A DNA stretch of 64,000 bases, from positions 70,127 to 134,126 of the forward strand of contig NZ_BQUN01000097.1 of the NCBI RefSeq assembly GCF_026008495.1, in the 5' to 3' direction. This DNA is from Streptomyces sp. A012304 (GTDB lineage Bacteria; Actinomycetota; Actinomycetes; Streptomycetales; Streptomycetaceae). This document shows positions 7,260 to 15,898 of the stretch, one piece after another; positions within the stretch are counted from its first letter, which is position 1, and each line of letters begins with the position of its first letter. The notes beneath the pieces were generated by a model. The model searched no databases, was not told where the DNA came from, and saw nothing but the letters and a program-made list of their open reading frames with translations. Position numbers and translations under genes: made by a program.

Positions 7260-10200
7260 TTGGCCAGGAAGCCGGAGCAGTTGGTGGCGGATTTCGTCCG
7301 CCGGATCGACGAGGTGGTCGGGGCACGCGACCCGGCGCGGCTGTTCGACAGGTCGCTCACCGCCGGGGTGCCGTGGATCCTGTTACGGGCGCGCGACAGC
7401 TACACCTTGTGCGCGGCGGTGTTGCAGCGCCTGGCGAGGCTGCACCGGGCGCGCTGGCGGCACTTGGGGGACGAGGCCGGCGCGACGGACCACGATCTGT
7501 GGCTGCTGTTCCAGCACTCCCAGCTCGCCGTCCAACCGCTGGCCGTGCTGCGCGAGGCCGAGGTGCTGAGCAAGGGCAGACACCTGCCCACGGCACGCCG
7601 TCGGCGGCGCGGCGACCAACGGCCCTTCACCGACTACCTGGCGGGTAAACGGCACCTCGTGGCGCTGCGGGGCGGTGTGGCCGGCGACGACGTCGTGGAG
7701 GACGCGCGCCATGTGTCCGGGAACCTCTACGACCAGCACCTCAAGGCGGACGTGGACGCGTTCCTGTGGTCCATCGGGGAGGAGCCCCCACCCCCGGCCC
7801 GCCCGGCCCGGTCCGCCCCGGCGGCGCCGTCCAAGGCGACACGTTCCGCCCCGGCGGCACCGCCCCCGGCGTTCGGCGCTCAGGACGCCGGCACCGGCGG
7901 CGAACCCGAATTGCCCAGTGTGCGGCGGTGGTTGGAGGTGGTCGGACCGCTGCACGCCGCCTCGCCCGAGGAGAGCGGCAGGCTGAAGGCCTCCGCGGCG
8001 GCGGAGTTCGCCGTGATGGAGCTCGCGGGCCTCGCGGAGGCGGAGCGACAGGAACGCCGCTTCCACGCCACGGGTGATCCCGGTCTCCTTCAAGAGGCGA
8101 TGACCGCCCTCAGCGACGCCGGGTTCGCCGGTGCCCTGGCGAGGCAACTGCTGGGTCACGAGGACAAGCTGCTCTCCGCCTTCTACTGGGGTGAGCACGC
8201 CCGTCTGCTCAACGTCCGCTTCGTGCACTCGGGCGTCTGGGACGACGTACACCGGTCCGTGGTGAACCTGCGCTTCGCCCTCGACGAGGTCCCCGCGGAG
8301 AACACCGAGCACAGGGCCGGCTATCTGATGGACCTGGGCCGGACCCTGACGCTGGCCCACCAGTACAAGTACGACATGTACGGCGTGAACTGCGGCACCG
8401 ACGACGTGGAGGAGGGCATCGCGGCCCTGCGCGAGGCGTGGGGCCTGGTCGCGCACGGCGCGTCGCCCGAGCGCGAGCACCTGCCCGCGACGATCCTGAT
8501 GCACCTCGGCCACGCTCTCGCCCGCCGGGCGCTGGCCCTGGCGGGCACGGACGAGGCGGAACGCGATCTCACGGAGGCGCTGGACGTCTTCGCGCGGGCC
8601 GGCGCCCTCCTCGGGGAGAGCGACGACATCGCCGACACGGCGACGACGGCGTCACCGGACCAGCCGGACCGCGCCGAGCTGGTGAGCGGCGTGCGGCTGT
8701 ACCGGGCACAGGCCAGGCTGCTGTTGGCCATGGCCCGCTCGGATCACGCGACGCTGGCGGAGGTCCGCGCCGAGGCGGCCCGGCGGGTCGCGGCCTCCGC
8801 GCACGATCCCCAGCTCCAGGGCCAGTGGCAGCAGCTGCTGGGCTCGGCGGGCATGGGCGCCGCCCTGTTCGGGCAGGCCGACGCGGTCGAGCCGGCGTTG
8901 GCGGCCCTCGGCGCGGCCGCCACGGCGGACACGGGGAACGAGGGGCCGTTCCGGCAGATCAAGGCAGTGCGTTCCTACGCCCTGCTGGCCATGCGCGACC
9001 AGCAGTGGACACAGGCGGCCGACCAGCTGCGGGCGGGGCTGGAGCTGGCCCGCGATCAGGACCGCCTCGGCATCCCCGCCTCCGCCCGCCGGCACTGGCT
9101 GCTGCACGCCCGGGGCCTCCTCGCCGACCTGGTGACCTGTCTCGTCTCCGCCGGTGAGCCCGAGCAGGCGGTGGTCGCCCTGGAGGAGAACCGCGCGATC
9201 CTGCTGCACGAGACGCTGGGGGACCGCACCGAGACGGCCGACCTCGCACGGATCGCGCCCGCCCTCGCACACGAGTACCGGGCGGCCGCCGACGCACTGC
9301 ACCGCTTCGACACCGGCACGGACGCCATCCGCCCCGACCACGCCGACCGTCGGCGCAGTCTGCTCGCCCGGCGTGACCGGGTCGCGGAACGCATCCGGGC
9401 GGTCGAGGGCTTCGAACGGTTCCGGCGGGCCCCGCGGCACGGCGAACTGGCGGCGGCGGCCCGGGACGGGGAGCCCGTCGTCCTGTTCAACACCGGGTCC
9501 CTGCGCGGAGACGCCCTGGTGCTCCGGCCCGAGGGAACACACGTCGTACAGCTGCCCCTTCTGGCGGCCGCCCAGGTCGAGGAGATGGTGCGCACGCTGT
9601 ACGGCGCCCTCACCGAGAGCGAGACGGCGCTGGCCGCGCGGGACCAGGGGGAGTACCTGCGGCTTCAGCGTTCGGTCGGTGACGTGCTGGAGACACTGTG
9701 GGAGTCCGCGGTGGCGCCGGTCCTGGAGCCGGCCGGACTCGCGCCGGGGGACGAGCCGCGACGGGTGTGGTGGGTTCCCTCCGGCCCCTTGTGCTTCCTC
9801 CCCCTGCACGCGGCCTCCGTCCCCGGCGGCCCCTCACTGCTGGACCTGGCGGTGTCGTCGTACGCCCCGACGGTCCGGCTGCTGCAACGCGGCCGGCGCC
9901 GCACACCCGCCGCCGACCGCCGGCCACTCGTCGTCAGCATGTCAAAGACGGCGGGCGTGTCGTCGCTGCCCGGTGCCGGCGCGGAGGCGGACTTCCTGGC
10001 GGGCCTGTTCCCCGCGGCCCGTACGCTGCGCGGCGCCGAGGCCACGCACGACGCGGTCGTACGGGAACTGGCCGGCCATCCGTGGCTGCACTTCGCGGGT
10101 CACGGCGTCAACACGCACGACGGCACGGTGCTGCTGCTGCACGACTACGAGGAGCGTCCCTTCTCGACCGACGACGTGCTGCGGCTGGACCTGCCGGACG

Positions 10201-10493
10201 CCGAACTCGCCTTCCTGTCGGCCTGTGAGACCACCCAGAACTCGGCCCTGCTGCCCGACGAGTCCACCCACTTCGGCGCCGCGCTGGCCGTGGCGGGATA
10301 CCGGGACGTCGTCGGCACGCTGTGGCGCGTGAACGACCAGGTCGCGGTGAGGGCCACCAAGAGCTTCTACGGACGTCTCACCTCGCGCGCGTACGACCCC
10401 GCCCTGGCCCTGCACGAGACGGTACGCGAACTGCGCGCCGCCTACCCCCGCATGCCGGGGCTGTGGGCGTCCCACATCCACATCGGCCCCTGA
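7260..10493 (+). CDS. Large helical/TPR-like protein with C-terminal CHAT protease domain; contains a TTA codon
   Basis: A 1077-residue protein. Residues 1-170 are a helical domain, then a Pro/Ala linker (about 175-205), then a long alpha-helical repeat region (about 210-700, TPR-like), then a CHAT caspase-like domain (about 760-1077). The catalytic dyad motifs are clear: HFAGHG (His944/His948) and SACET (Cys989). The TTG start at 7260 has GGGAG six bases upstream. Leu42 is encoded by TTA (7383-7385), the only in-frame TTA I noticed in an intact gene here, so translation should depend on the bldA tRNA and be timed to development. It is divergent from a DUF6338 membrane protein and a small acidic protein. 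CHAT-TPR proteins are often regulated proteases in conflict or cell-death systems; the substrate is unknown. Confidence 0.88.
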   Translation: MARKPEQLVADFVRRIDEVVGARDPARLFDRSLTAGVPWILLRARDSYTLCAAVLQRLARLHRARWRHLGDEAGATDHDLWLLFQHSQLAVQPLAVLREAEVLSKGRHLPTARRRRRGDQRPFTDYLAGKRHLVALRGGVAGDDVVEDARHVSGNLYDQHLKADVDAFLWSIGEEPPPPARPARSAPAAPSKATRSAPAAPPPAFGAQDAGTGGEPELPSVRRWLEVVGPLHAASPEESGRLKASAAAEFAVMELAGLAEAERQERRFHATGDPGLLQEAMTALSDAGFAGALARQLLGHEDKLLSAFYWGEHARLLNVRFVHSGVWDDVHRSVVNLRFALDEVPAENTEHRAGYLMDLGRTLTLAHQYKYDMYGVNCGTDDVEEGIAALREAWGLVAHGASPEREHLPATILMHLGHALARRALALAGTDEAERDLTEALDVFARAGALLGESDDIADTATTASPDQPDRAELVSGVRLYRAQARLLLAMARSDHATLAEVRAEAARRVAASAHDPQLQGQWQQLLGSAGMGAALFGQADAVEPALAALGAAATADTGNEGPFRQIKAVRSYALLAMRDQQWTQAADQLRAGLELARDQDRLGIPASARRHWLLHARGLLADLVTCLVSAGEPEQAVVALEENRAILLHETLGDRTETADLARIAPALAHEYRAAADALHRFDTGTDAIRPDHADRRRSLLARRDRVAERIRAVEGFERFRRAPRHGELAAAARDGEPVVLFNTGSLRGDALVLRPEGTHVVQLPLLAAAQVEEMVRTLYGALTESETALAARDQGEYLRLQRSVGDVLETLWESAVAPVLEPAGLAPGDEPRRVWWVPSGPLCFLPLHAASVPGGPSLLDLAVSSYAPTVRLLQRGRRRTPAADRRPLVVSMSKTAGVSSLPGAGAEADFLAGLFPAARTLRGAEATHDAVVRELAGHPWLHFAGHGVNTHDGTVLLLHDYEERPFSTDDVLRLDLPDAELAFLSACETTQNSALLPDESTHFGAALAVAGYRDVVGTLWRVNDQVAVRATKSFYGRLTSRAYDPALALHETVRELRAAYPRMPGLWASHIHIGP

Positions 10494-10511
10494 GGCGGCT
10501 GCCTGGCCGCC

Positions 10512-10529
10512 CCGCGGGACTGCCCGCGG
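10512..10529. terminator. Bidirectional hairpin between convergent genes
   Basis: CCGCGGG (10512-10518) and CCCGCGG (10523-10529) form a perfect 7-bp stem with a 4-base loop in the 40-bp gap between the convergent CHAT and DUF1918 genes. Confidence 0.6.
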
Positions 10530-10533
10530 CCGC

Positions 10534-11457
10534 CTACTGATCGGCCGGAGTGATGCGGCGGCCCGTCAGGCTCGTGGGCCGGATCGACACCCACATGGTG
10601 CGTTCACCGCCCGGCCACGGCGTGGTGTGGGCCCGTCGGACGAGTCCGCTCACGGCGTCGGGGTCCGTGACGACGCTCGCGGGGCCGACGGCGAGTACGC
10701 TCCAGCCCTGGCTCAGGGCCTCGTCCACGTGGTCGACCTCGAAGGCGACCTCCCGCCCCACGGCCGCGGCGGGCAGGGAACCGGGCGTGGTCCGGAAGAC
10801 GATCGCGTCATCGACGACCTCGTAGTTGACCGGGACGACCGCCGGGCGGCCGTCGGACGCCGACACGGCGATGCGCCCCACGCCGTGCGTGGAGAGCAGG
10901 CTGCGGCACTCATCCGCGCCGAGGTCCCGCAGCCGAGGGCTGAGCAGGGCACGGCCCTGACCGGGTGGGAGGTCCATGCCTCCCCCGCGCAGGGCGCTCA
11001 CGCTGGTGCCCAGCGCGTCGGCCAGCCGGATGAGCGTCGCCACACTGGGGTCGGCGGGCTGGTCCTCCAGATACTCCAGGTAGTCGGGCGACATACGTGC
11101 GCGGCGGGCCGTTTCCTCCCGGCTGAGCCGCTGTCTGTGTCGTTCGACGGCCACGCGCCGGCCGATGTCGCCGGGGTTGGGGGCTCCGGCCCACACAGCG
11201 GCCGCGGGCACGGTCCCCGCCTCATCCGTGGCCGCCCGGGAGGACTCCCGGGCGGTGCCGGGCTGTGCCTGCTCCACATGGTGGATGTGCGCGTCCGCCC
11301 CGGGGAACACGAGCGTCACTTCGTCCGTGTCCGACCAGCGGACGTCGTAGGGAGGGGTTCCGTCCTCGTGGTGCAGTCCGACGATCTCGCCGTCGCGCCT
11401 GGTGGCGCCGGTCGCCGGGCTTTCGACGACGAGTCGGTCGCCGAGGTGAGCCCGCAT
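10534..11457 (-). CDS. DUF1918 / helix-turn-helix / pyridoxamine-oxidase-fold fusion protein
   Basis: A 307-residue three-domain protein. Residues 1-58 are a DUF1918 SH3-like domain (MRAHLGDRLVVESP...GEIVGLHHEDGTPPYDVRW). Residues about 95-160 are an XRE-type helix-turn-helix (LSREETARRARMSPDYLEYLED). Residues about 170-300 are a PPOX/flavin-nucleotide-binding split barrel (GVGRIAVSASDGRPAVVPVNYEVVDDAIVFRT, short of full family length but intact). Such fusions recur in actinobacterial DosR/OsdR dormancy regulons. It is 39 bp downstream of the DUF1876 gene and probably co-transcribed with it. Likely role: a redox or flavin-sensing transcriptional regulator in hypoxia. Confidence 0.85.
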   Translation of the reverse strand: MRAHLGDRLVVESPATGATRRDGEIVGLHHEDGTPPYDVRWSDTDEVTLVFPGADAHIHHVEQAQPGTARESSRAATDEAGTVPAAAVWAGAPNPGDIGRRVAVERHRQRLSREETARRARMSPDYLEYLEDQPADPSVATLIRLADALGTSVSALRGGGMDLPPGQGRALLSPRLRDLGADECRSLLSTHGVGRIAVSASDGRPAVVPVNYEVVDDAIVFRTTPGSLPAAAVGREVAFEVDHVDEALSQGWSVLAVGPASVVTDPDAVSGLVRRAHTTPWPGGERTMWVSIRPTSLTGRRITPADQ

Positions 11458-11496
11458 GGTCGCCTCCCTCTCCTCACCGCTTGTTCTCTGTCCGGG

Positions 11497-11802
11497 TCAC
11501 AGGGGCCACCCGGCGGCCTGTCGGGACGCGCCGGCGCCCTCGATGTCCTGACGGGACGCGCCCGCGCCCGCGATGTCGCGTTCGGCGGCGTTCAGCAGCT
11601 GCTGGGCGAGGTTGCTCATGGCCCGGCCCGCCGCCAGTTCGTCGCCGATCTCCGGCACGTTCGTGTCCGCCGGATGGCAGTGCGCGGACCCGTGCCCGGT
11701 GAGTGCGGCGGCGCCGGTGTCCAGGACCACGCGTGCCGTCGTCGTTCCCTCGTCGTCCTCCAAAAGGTGGAGACGCACCTTCCATTCCACGGTGTGTGGC
11801 AT
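11497..11802 (-). CDS. DUF1876-family small stress protein
   Basis: A 101-residue protein starting at ATG 11802 behind a strong AGGAGG site. The N-terminal 85 residues match the DUF1876 (dsRBD-like fold) pattern: MPHTVEWKVRLHLLEDD, then TTARVVLDT, GHGSAHCHPADTNVPEIGDELA and ALSNLA-like MSNLAQQLLNAAERDI. The C-terminus carries two copies of AGASRQ/EGAGASRQ, a short duplication. DUF1876 genes are classic members of DevR/DosR-type regulons; here a DevR-like inverted repeat lies 66 bp upstream. First gene of a two-gene operon with the DUF1918 fusion. Molecular function unknown. Confidence 0.85.
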   Translation of the reverse strand: MPHTVEWKVRLHLLEDDEGTTTARVVLDTGAAALTGHGSAHCHPADTNVPEIGDELAAGRAMSNLAQQLLNAAERDIAGAGASRQDIEGAGASRQAAGWPL

Positions 11803-11867
11803 CGCTTTCCTCCTCACCCGGGTACCGACCGGTCCCACCAGCATCCAACGGCAGCGGACCCGGGGCA

Positions 11868-11885
11868 CAGGGCCGAAGGTCCCTG
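11868..11885. promoter_or_regulatory. DevR/OsdR-like box upstream of the DUF1876 gene
   Basis: CAGGGCCGAAGGTCCCTG is an 18-bp near-palindrome located 66 bp upstream of the DUF1876 start. It belongs to a set of similar elements in this island (15632, 16492, 16678). Its GGGxCC-GAA-GGxCCC layout resembles DevR/DosR-type sites. Function is inferred from recurrence. Confidence 0.6.
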
Positions 11886-11920
11886 CCGGGGCGGCTTCCG
11901 GGTCGACGCCGGGCGGTGAC

Positions 11921-12934
11921 TCAGCCGGAACCCGGACGGATGAGCGTGTTGTCGCTCGTGCGGTCGGCGAAGTAGTCCTCGATGTTGCGCACGGTGGTCT
12001 CGGCGATCTGGCCGACGGCATCCCGTGTGAAGTACGCCTGGTGCGAGGTGACCAGCACGTTGGGGAAGGTCATCAGGCGGGCCAGGCGTTCGTCGGTCAT
12101 CACCTCCAGGGACTTGTCGAGGAAGAAGACCCCGGCCTCCTCCTCGTACACGTCCAGGCCCACCCCGCCGAGGCGGCCGGCGCGCAGAGCCGTCAGCAGG
12201 GCGTCGGTGTCGACCAGGCCGCCGCGGCTGGAGTTCACCAGGACCGCGTCCGGCTTCATCAGGGCGAGAGCCCGGGCGTCCACGAGGTGGTGGGTGTCCG
12301 GCAGCAGCGGTACGTGAAGGCTGACCAGGTCGGACTCGGCGAACAGCCGCTCGCGCGGGACGTACTCCATGCCGAGGGCCAGGCAGTCGGCGTTCTCGGC
12401 GATGTCCCAGCCGAGCAGGCGCATGCCGAAGCCGTGGGCGACGCGGGCGAACGCCGTACCGATCTTGCCGGTGCCCATCACACCGGCCGTGCGACCGTGC
12501 AGGTCACGGCCCATGAGCCCGTCGAGCCGGAAGTCGAACTCACGGGTGCGGTGAGCGGCCCGTACGATCCGCCGGCCCACGGCCAGGGCGAGCGCCCAGG
12601 CGAACTCGGCGACCGAGTAGGGCGAGTAGTACGACACCCGGGCCACCGTCAGCCCGAGGTCACGGGCGGTGGCCAGGTCGATGTTGTTGTAGCCGGTGGA
12701 CCGCTGGGCGATCAGCCTGGTGCCGTGCTCGGCCAGATGGCGCAGCACCTCGGCGTCGAGGGTGTCGTTGACGCTGCTGAGCACCGCCTCATGGCCCGCG
12801 GCGATGGGAACGGTGTCCCGGTTCAGGAAGAGATCCAGACAGCGCAGCTCGTGGCGGCCGGCGAACGCCTCGGCGAAGGTCTCCCGCAGCAGCGGCTCCT
12901 CGTCGGTGAGGACTCCGTACGCGATGATCTCCAC
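11921..12934 (-). CDS. D-lactate dehydrogenase-like 2-hydroxyacid dehydrogenase
   Basis: A 337-residue NAD-dependent D-2-hydroxyacid dehydrogenase, D-LDH subgroup. Visible features are the substrate loop (RSTGYNNIDLATARDLGLTV), the Rossmann GxGxxG (VMGTGKIGTAFARV, about residues 148-161), the Arg motif (VNSSRGGLVDTDAL), the Glu segment (GLDVYEEEAGVFF) and the catalytic His (VLVTSHQAYFT). GTG 12934 is chosen because GGGAGGAGG lies directly upstream. It would reduce pyruvate to D-lactate and re-oxidise NADH, a fermentative role consistent with the adjacent hypoxia regulators. A GGACGATCGTCC palindrome sits in its divergent promoter with the sensor kinase. Confidence 0.88.
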   Translation of the reverse strand: MEIIAYGVLTDEEPLLRETFAEAFAGRHELRCLDLFLNRDTVPIAAGHEAVLSSVNDTLDAEVLRHLAEHGTRLIAQRSTGYNNIDLATARDLGLTVARVSYYSPYSVAEFAWALALAVGRRIVRAAHRTREFDFRLDGLMGRDLHGRTAGVMGTGKIGTAFARVAHGFGMRLLGWDIAENADCLALGMEYVPRERLFAESDLVSLHVPLLPDTHHLVDARALALMKPDAVLVNSSRGGLVDTDALLTALRAGRLGGVGLDVYEEEAGVFFLDKSLEVMTDERLARLMTFPNVLVTSHQAYFTRDAVGQIAETTVRNIEDYFADRTSDNTLIRPGSG

Positions 12935-13013
12935 AGGCCTCCTCCCCACTGGGCGGTCATGTCGACGACTCTAGGGGCCACGCCCGGCCGCTGCCTGCTG
13001 TGCGGTGCGCGGT

Positions 13014-13025
13014 GGACGATCGTCC
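13014..13025. promoter_or_regulatory. 12-bp palindrome in the divergent dehydrogenase/kinase promoter
   Basis: GGACGATCGTCC is a perfect palindrome 80 bp upstream of the dehydrogenase start and 85 bp upstream of the kinase start. It resembles the GGGAC-n-GTCCC core of DevR sites and may let the regulator control both genes. Confidence 0.45.
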
Positions 13026-13109
13026 GCCCCGGGCATCGACCACTATCGTGAGGGTGGGGAATACGCCTGACGGCGGCTTCCCGTCCGGGCGAACCGGTCG
13101 GAGGTGGCG

Positions 13110-14834
13110 ATGAGCGGTGAATGGCTCGGGACACAGGAGCACCACCTGCCCAAGCTGCGACTCGACGAGCTGCTGGACGAACTGCAGGCGCGCATCGACG
13201 CCGCACGGGGCGCCCAGGACCGCGTGCACAGCCTGCTGGAGGCGGTGCTCTCCGTCGGGCGGGAGCTGGACCTGCCCCAGGTGCTCAGGCGGATCGTCGA
13301 GGCGGCTGTCGCGCTCGTGGACGCGGAGTACGGCGCGCTGGGAGTGATCGGCGAGGACCGCATGCTCTCGGAGTTCCACACCGTCGGCGTCAGCGAGGAG
13401 CAGCGGGCCAGGATCGGGCATCTGCCCAGTGGGCACGGCATCCTCGGGGAGCTGATCCGCCACCCCCAGCCGCTGCGGCTCACGGAGATCTCCGACCACC
13501 CGTCCTCGCACGGCTTCCCGCCGCACCATCCGCCGATGCACTCCTTCCTCGGCGTGCCCATCAGGGTGCGCGACCAGGTCTTCGGCAACCTCTACCTCAC
13601 CCAGAAGCGCGGCGCCCCGGAGTTCGACGCCGAGGACGAATCGGTGCTGTCCACGCTCGCGGTGGCGGCGGGCGTGGCCGTCGAGAACGCCCGGCTGTAC
13701 GAGGAGACCCGGCTGCGTGAACGGTGGCTGAGGGCGAGCAGCGAGGTCACACGGGCCCTGCTGTCGGGATCCCCCAGCGCGGACGTGCTCCAGCTGATCA
13801 TCGAGCAGGCACGGCAGATCACCTCCGCCGACATCGGGATGATCGCCGAGTGCGTGCCCGGCGAGGGCGCGCTGCGCCCTCTGCACGCGACCGGTCCGGA
13901 CGCCGAACGGCGCACGGGAGTGGTGATGTCCGCGCGGGACGGATTCGTGGCAGCCGTCCTGGACACGGCGGAACCGGTGGTCAGCGCCGACATCCGGCAC
14001 GACTCCCGCACCAGCGGGGAGGCGCCCCAGTGGGCGGGGCTCGGTCCGGTGGTCGGCGTGCCCCTGGGAGCGGAGGCCAAGGCCATCGGAGTGCTCCTGC
14101 TGGGGCGCGCGGCAGGCCGGACGCCCTTCACCGACGCTGAAGCCGGTCCGCTGCGGGGATTCGCAGGGCAGGCGGCGCTGGCCCTGGAACTCGCCGAGCG
14201 GCGCCGGGACGCCGAGCAGATCACGCTGCTGAAGGACCGCGACCGCATCGCGCGCGATCTGCACGACCTGGCCATCCAGCGGCTGTTCGCGGCGGGCATG
14301 ACGCTGCAGAGCACACAGCGCTTCGTGGAGCATCCGGAGGCGGCGGAGCGGCTGGCACGGACCGTGGACGATCTCGACGAGACGATCAGGATCATCCGGT
14401 CCACCATCTTCGGCCTGCGCGCCCGTGGCGGGACGAAGGAGGCGAGCGGACTGCGCGGCCGGGTGTCGGAGGCGGTGTCGGCCGCCGCCACGTCCCTGGG
14501 CTTCGCTCCCGCTCTGCGCGTCGAAGGACTGGTGGACACGGACGTTCCGAAGGACGTCGCCGACCACGCGCTCGCGGTGCTCGGTGAGGCCCTGAGCAAC
14601 GCCGCCCGGCACGCGGGCGCCCACGCGGTGGACGTCCATCTGCGGTGCGCCGACGGTGAGTTCACGCTCGCTGTCACCGACGACGGCCGCGGCGTGCCGC
14701 ACGGGGGACGGCGCGGCGGGCTCGACAACATGGAGGAACGGGCCGTCTCGCTCGGTGGCGCCCTGACGATCGGCGAGCGGCCCGAGGGAGGCGGCACCCG
14801 GCTGGTGTGGCGGGTGCCGGTACGCGCCCCGTAG
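13110..14834 (+). CDS. GAF-GAF sensor histidine kinase (DevS/DosS/OsdK-like)
   Basis: A 574-residue cytoplasmic kinase. Two GAF domains occupy about residues 45-195 and 215-365; the first has the DosS-type stretch (DAEYGALGVIGEDRMLSEFHTVG, SGHGILGELIRHP, MHSFLGVPIRVRDQVFGNLYLTQK) associated with haem or gas sensing. A HisKA_3 dimerisation domain follows with phospho-acceptor His385 in DRIARDLHDLAIQRLFAAGM, then an HATPase domain (GEALSNAARHAGAH; DDGRGV; GLDNMEERA). ATG 13110 has GGAGG five bases upstream. It is convergent with the cognate DevR-like regulator 17 bp away, and probably senses oxygen or redox and phosphorylates that regulator. Confidence 0.92.
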   Translation: MSGEWLGTQEHHLPKLRLDELLDELQARIDAARGAQDRVHSLLEAVLSVGRELDLPQVLRRIVEAAVALVDAEYGALGVIGEDRMLSEFHTVGVSEEQRARIGHLPSGHGILGELIRHPQPLRLTEISDHPSSHGFPPHHPPMHSFLGVPIRVRDQVFGNLYLTQKRGAPEFDAEDESVLSTLAVAAGVAVENARLYEETRLRERWLRASSEVTRALLSGSPSADVLQLIIEQARQITSADIGMIAECVPGEGALRPLHATGPDAERRTGVVMSARDGFVAAVLDTAEPVVSADIRHDSRTSGEAPQWAGLGPVVGVPLGAEAKAIGVLLLGRAAGRTPFTDAEAGPLRGFAGQAALALELAERRRDAEQITLLKDRDRIARDLHDLAIQRLFAAGMTLQSTQRFVEHPEAAERLARTVDDLDETIRIIRSTIFGLRARGGTKEASGLRGRVSEAVSAAATSLGFAPALRVEGLVDTDVPKDVADHALAVLGEALSNAARHAGAHAVDVHLRCADGEFTLAVTDDGRGVPHGGRRGGLDNMEERAVSLGGALTIGERPEGGGTRLVWRVPVRAP

Positions 14835-14851
14835 GGGCCGGCCGCAGCCGC

Positions 14852-15553
14852 TCAGCCTGCCGGGCGCCCACCCGTGCCGGGCTGTCCGAGATGGGAGGCC
14901 AGGACCGCGGCCTGGACGCGCCGCTGCACACCGAGCTTGGCCAGCAGGCGCGAGATGTGGTTCTTGACCGTCTTCTCCGACAGGTACAGCCGCCGGCCGA
15001 TCTGCCGGTTGGTGAGCCCCTCCCCGATCAGCGCGAGGATGTCCCGCTCGCGGGGCGAGAGACCGGCCAGTTCCGGGGCCACGGCCGGTTCTCCGGCCGG
15101 GTCGGTACGCAGCGACTCCATCAGCCGGGCCGTGGTCGCCGGGTCGAGCATGGACTGCCCGGAGGCGACCGTGCGCACCGCCGAGACCAGAGCGGACCCC
15201 CTGATCTGCTTGAGGACATAACCCGAGGCTCCGGCCATGATCGCGTCCAGCAGCGCTTCCTCGTCGTCGAACGAGGTCAGCATCAGAACGGCCAGCTCCG
15301 GCATGCGGCTGCGCAGTTCCCGGCAGACGGTGATGCCGTCGCCGTCCGGCAGACGTACGTCGAGCACGGCCACGTCCGGGCGGACGGCCGGCCCGCGGGT
15401 GAGCGCGTGCGCCGCGCTGTCGGCGTCTCCGACGACCGAGATGTCCGGCTCGGCGTCCAGCAGGTCGGCGAGACCGCGCCGTACCACCTCGTGATCGTCC
15501 AGCAGGAAGACCCGGATCGGGTTCTCCTCCGTGAAGGTGCGTACCTCGGCCAT
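14852..15553 (-). CDS. NarL/FixJ response regulator (DevR/DosR/OsdR-like)
   Basis: A 233-residue response regulator. The receiver domain has the acidic pair Asp19/Asp20, phospho-acceptor Asp65 (VAVLDVRLPDGDG), Thr93 and Lys115 (GYVLKQIRGS). A LuxR-type helix-turn-helix follows (about 165-225: LSPRERDILALIGEGLTNRQIGRRLYLSEKTVKNHISRLLAKLG), which matches DevR in the recognition helix. ATG 15553 is chosen because AGGGG precedes it and the receiver starts at the right distance. A GGGCCGAACGGCCC box 80 bp upstream suggests autoregulation. It is probably the master activator of the surrounding dormancy genes. Confidence 0.92.
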   Translation of the reverse strand: MAEVRTFTEENPIRVFLLDDHEVVRRGLADLLDAEPDISVVGDADSAAHALTRGPAVRPDVAVLDVRLPDGDGITVCRELRSRMPELAVLMLTSFDDEEALLDAIMAGASGYVLKQIRGSALVSAVRTVASGQSMLDPATTARLMESLRTDPAGEPAVAPELAGLSPRERDILALIGEGLTNRQIGRRLYLSEKTVKNHISRLLAKLGVQRRVQAAVLASHLGQPGTGGRPAG

Positions 15554-15631
15554 GACGACCCCTTGTTCCCGGGCGGACGGACTCGCGCAGAGCCCATGCC
15601 CACGATCATCACGCGCGGGGGCCGCCGTCAC

Positions 15632-15649
15632 CAGGGCCGAACGGCCCAG
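15632..15649. promoter_or_regulatory. DevR/OsdR-like box upstream of the response regulator
   Basis: CAGGGCCGAACGGCCCAG lies 80 bp upstream of the regulator start, with GGGCC/GGCCC arms. It is the same element type as at 11868, 16492 and 16678. The remaining part of this 345-bp gene-free stretch holds only the two short tandem repeats listed separately. Confidence 0.6.
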
Positions 15650-15720
15650 ACGCGGCACGGAGCGTCCCCGCACTGGCTCCGCACGATCACGGTCGTTCTC
15701 TGCGGCTCACAGGAGAGCCG

Positions 15721-15759
15721 GTCGCGCGTGCGGCAGAACCGTCGCGCGTGCGGCAGACC
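15721..15759. repeat. 20-bp tandem duplication in the regulator upstream region
   Basis: GTCGCGCGTGCGGCAGAACC is followed immediately by a second copy lacking one base. It lies about 170-205 bp upstream of the response-regulator start. It may be a recent slippage duplication; no function is visible. Confidence 0.7.
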
Positions 15760-15870
15760 GGGCTCAGGGCGGTGTCGTGGCCGCGCCATCGCTGTCGACG
15801 GCGGTGATCCCCGCTCGGCTCGGCCGGCCGCCGGCGCCGAGCGGCGGCCCCCGCGCAGACGCCACTCGGG

Positions 15871-15895
15871 CGAGGCGAGGCGAGGCGAGGCGAGG
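15871..15895. repeat. (CGAGG)5 microsatellite at a stop codon
   Basis: Five perfect copies of CGAGG end four bases before the stop codon of the leftward cyclic-nucleotide-fold gene, i.e. in its 3' untranslated region. The repeat is slippage-prone but does not enter the coding sequence. Confidence 0.8.
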
Positions 15896-15898
15896 CGG

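Noticed and set aside
15871..15895. Replication iterons
   Set aside because: The 5-bp CGAGG repeat is too short and lies in a 3' untranslated region without an initiator gene nearby.
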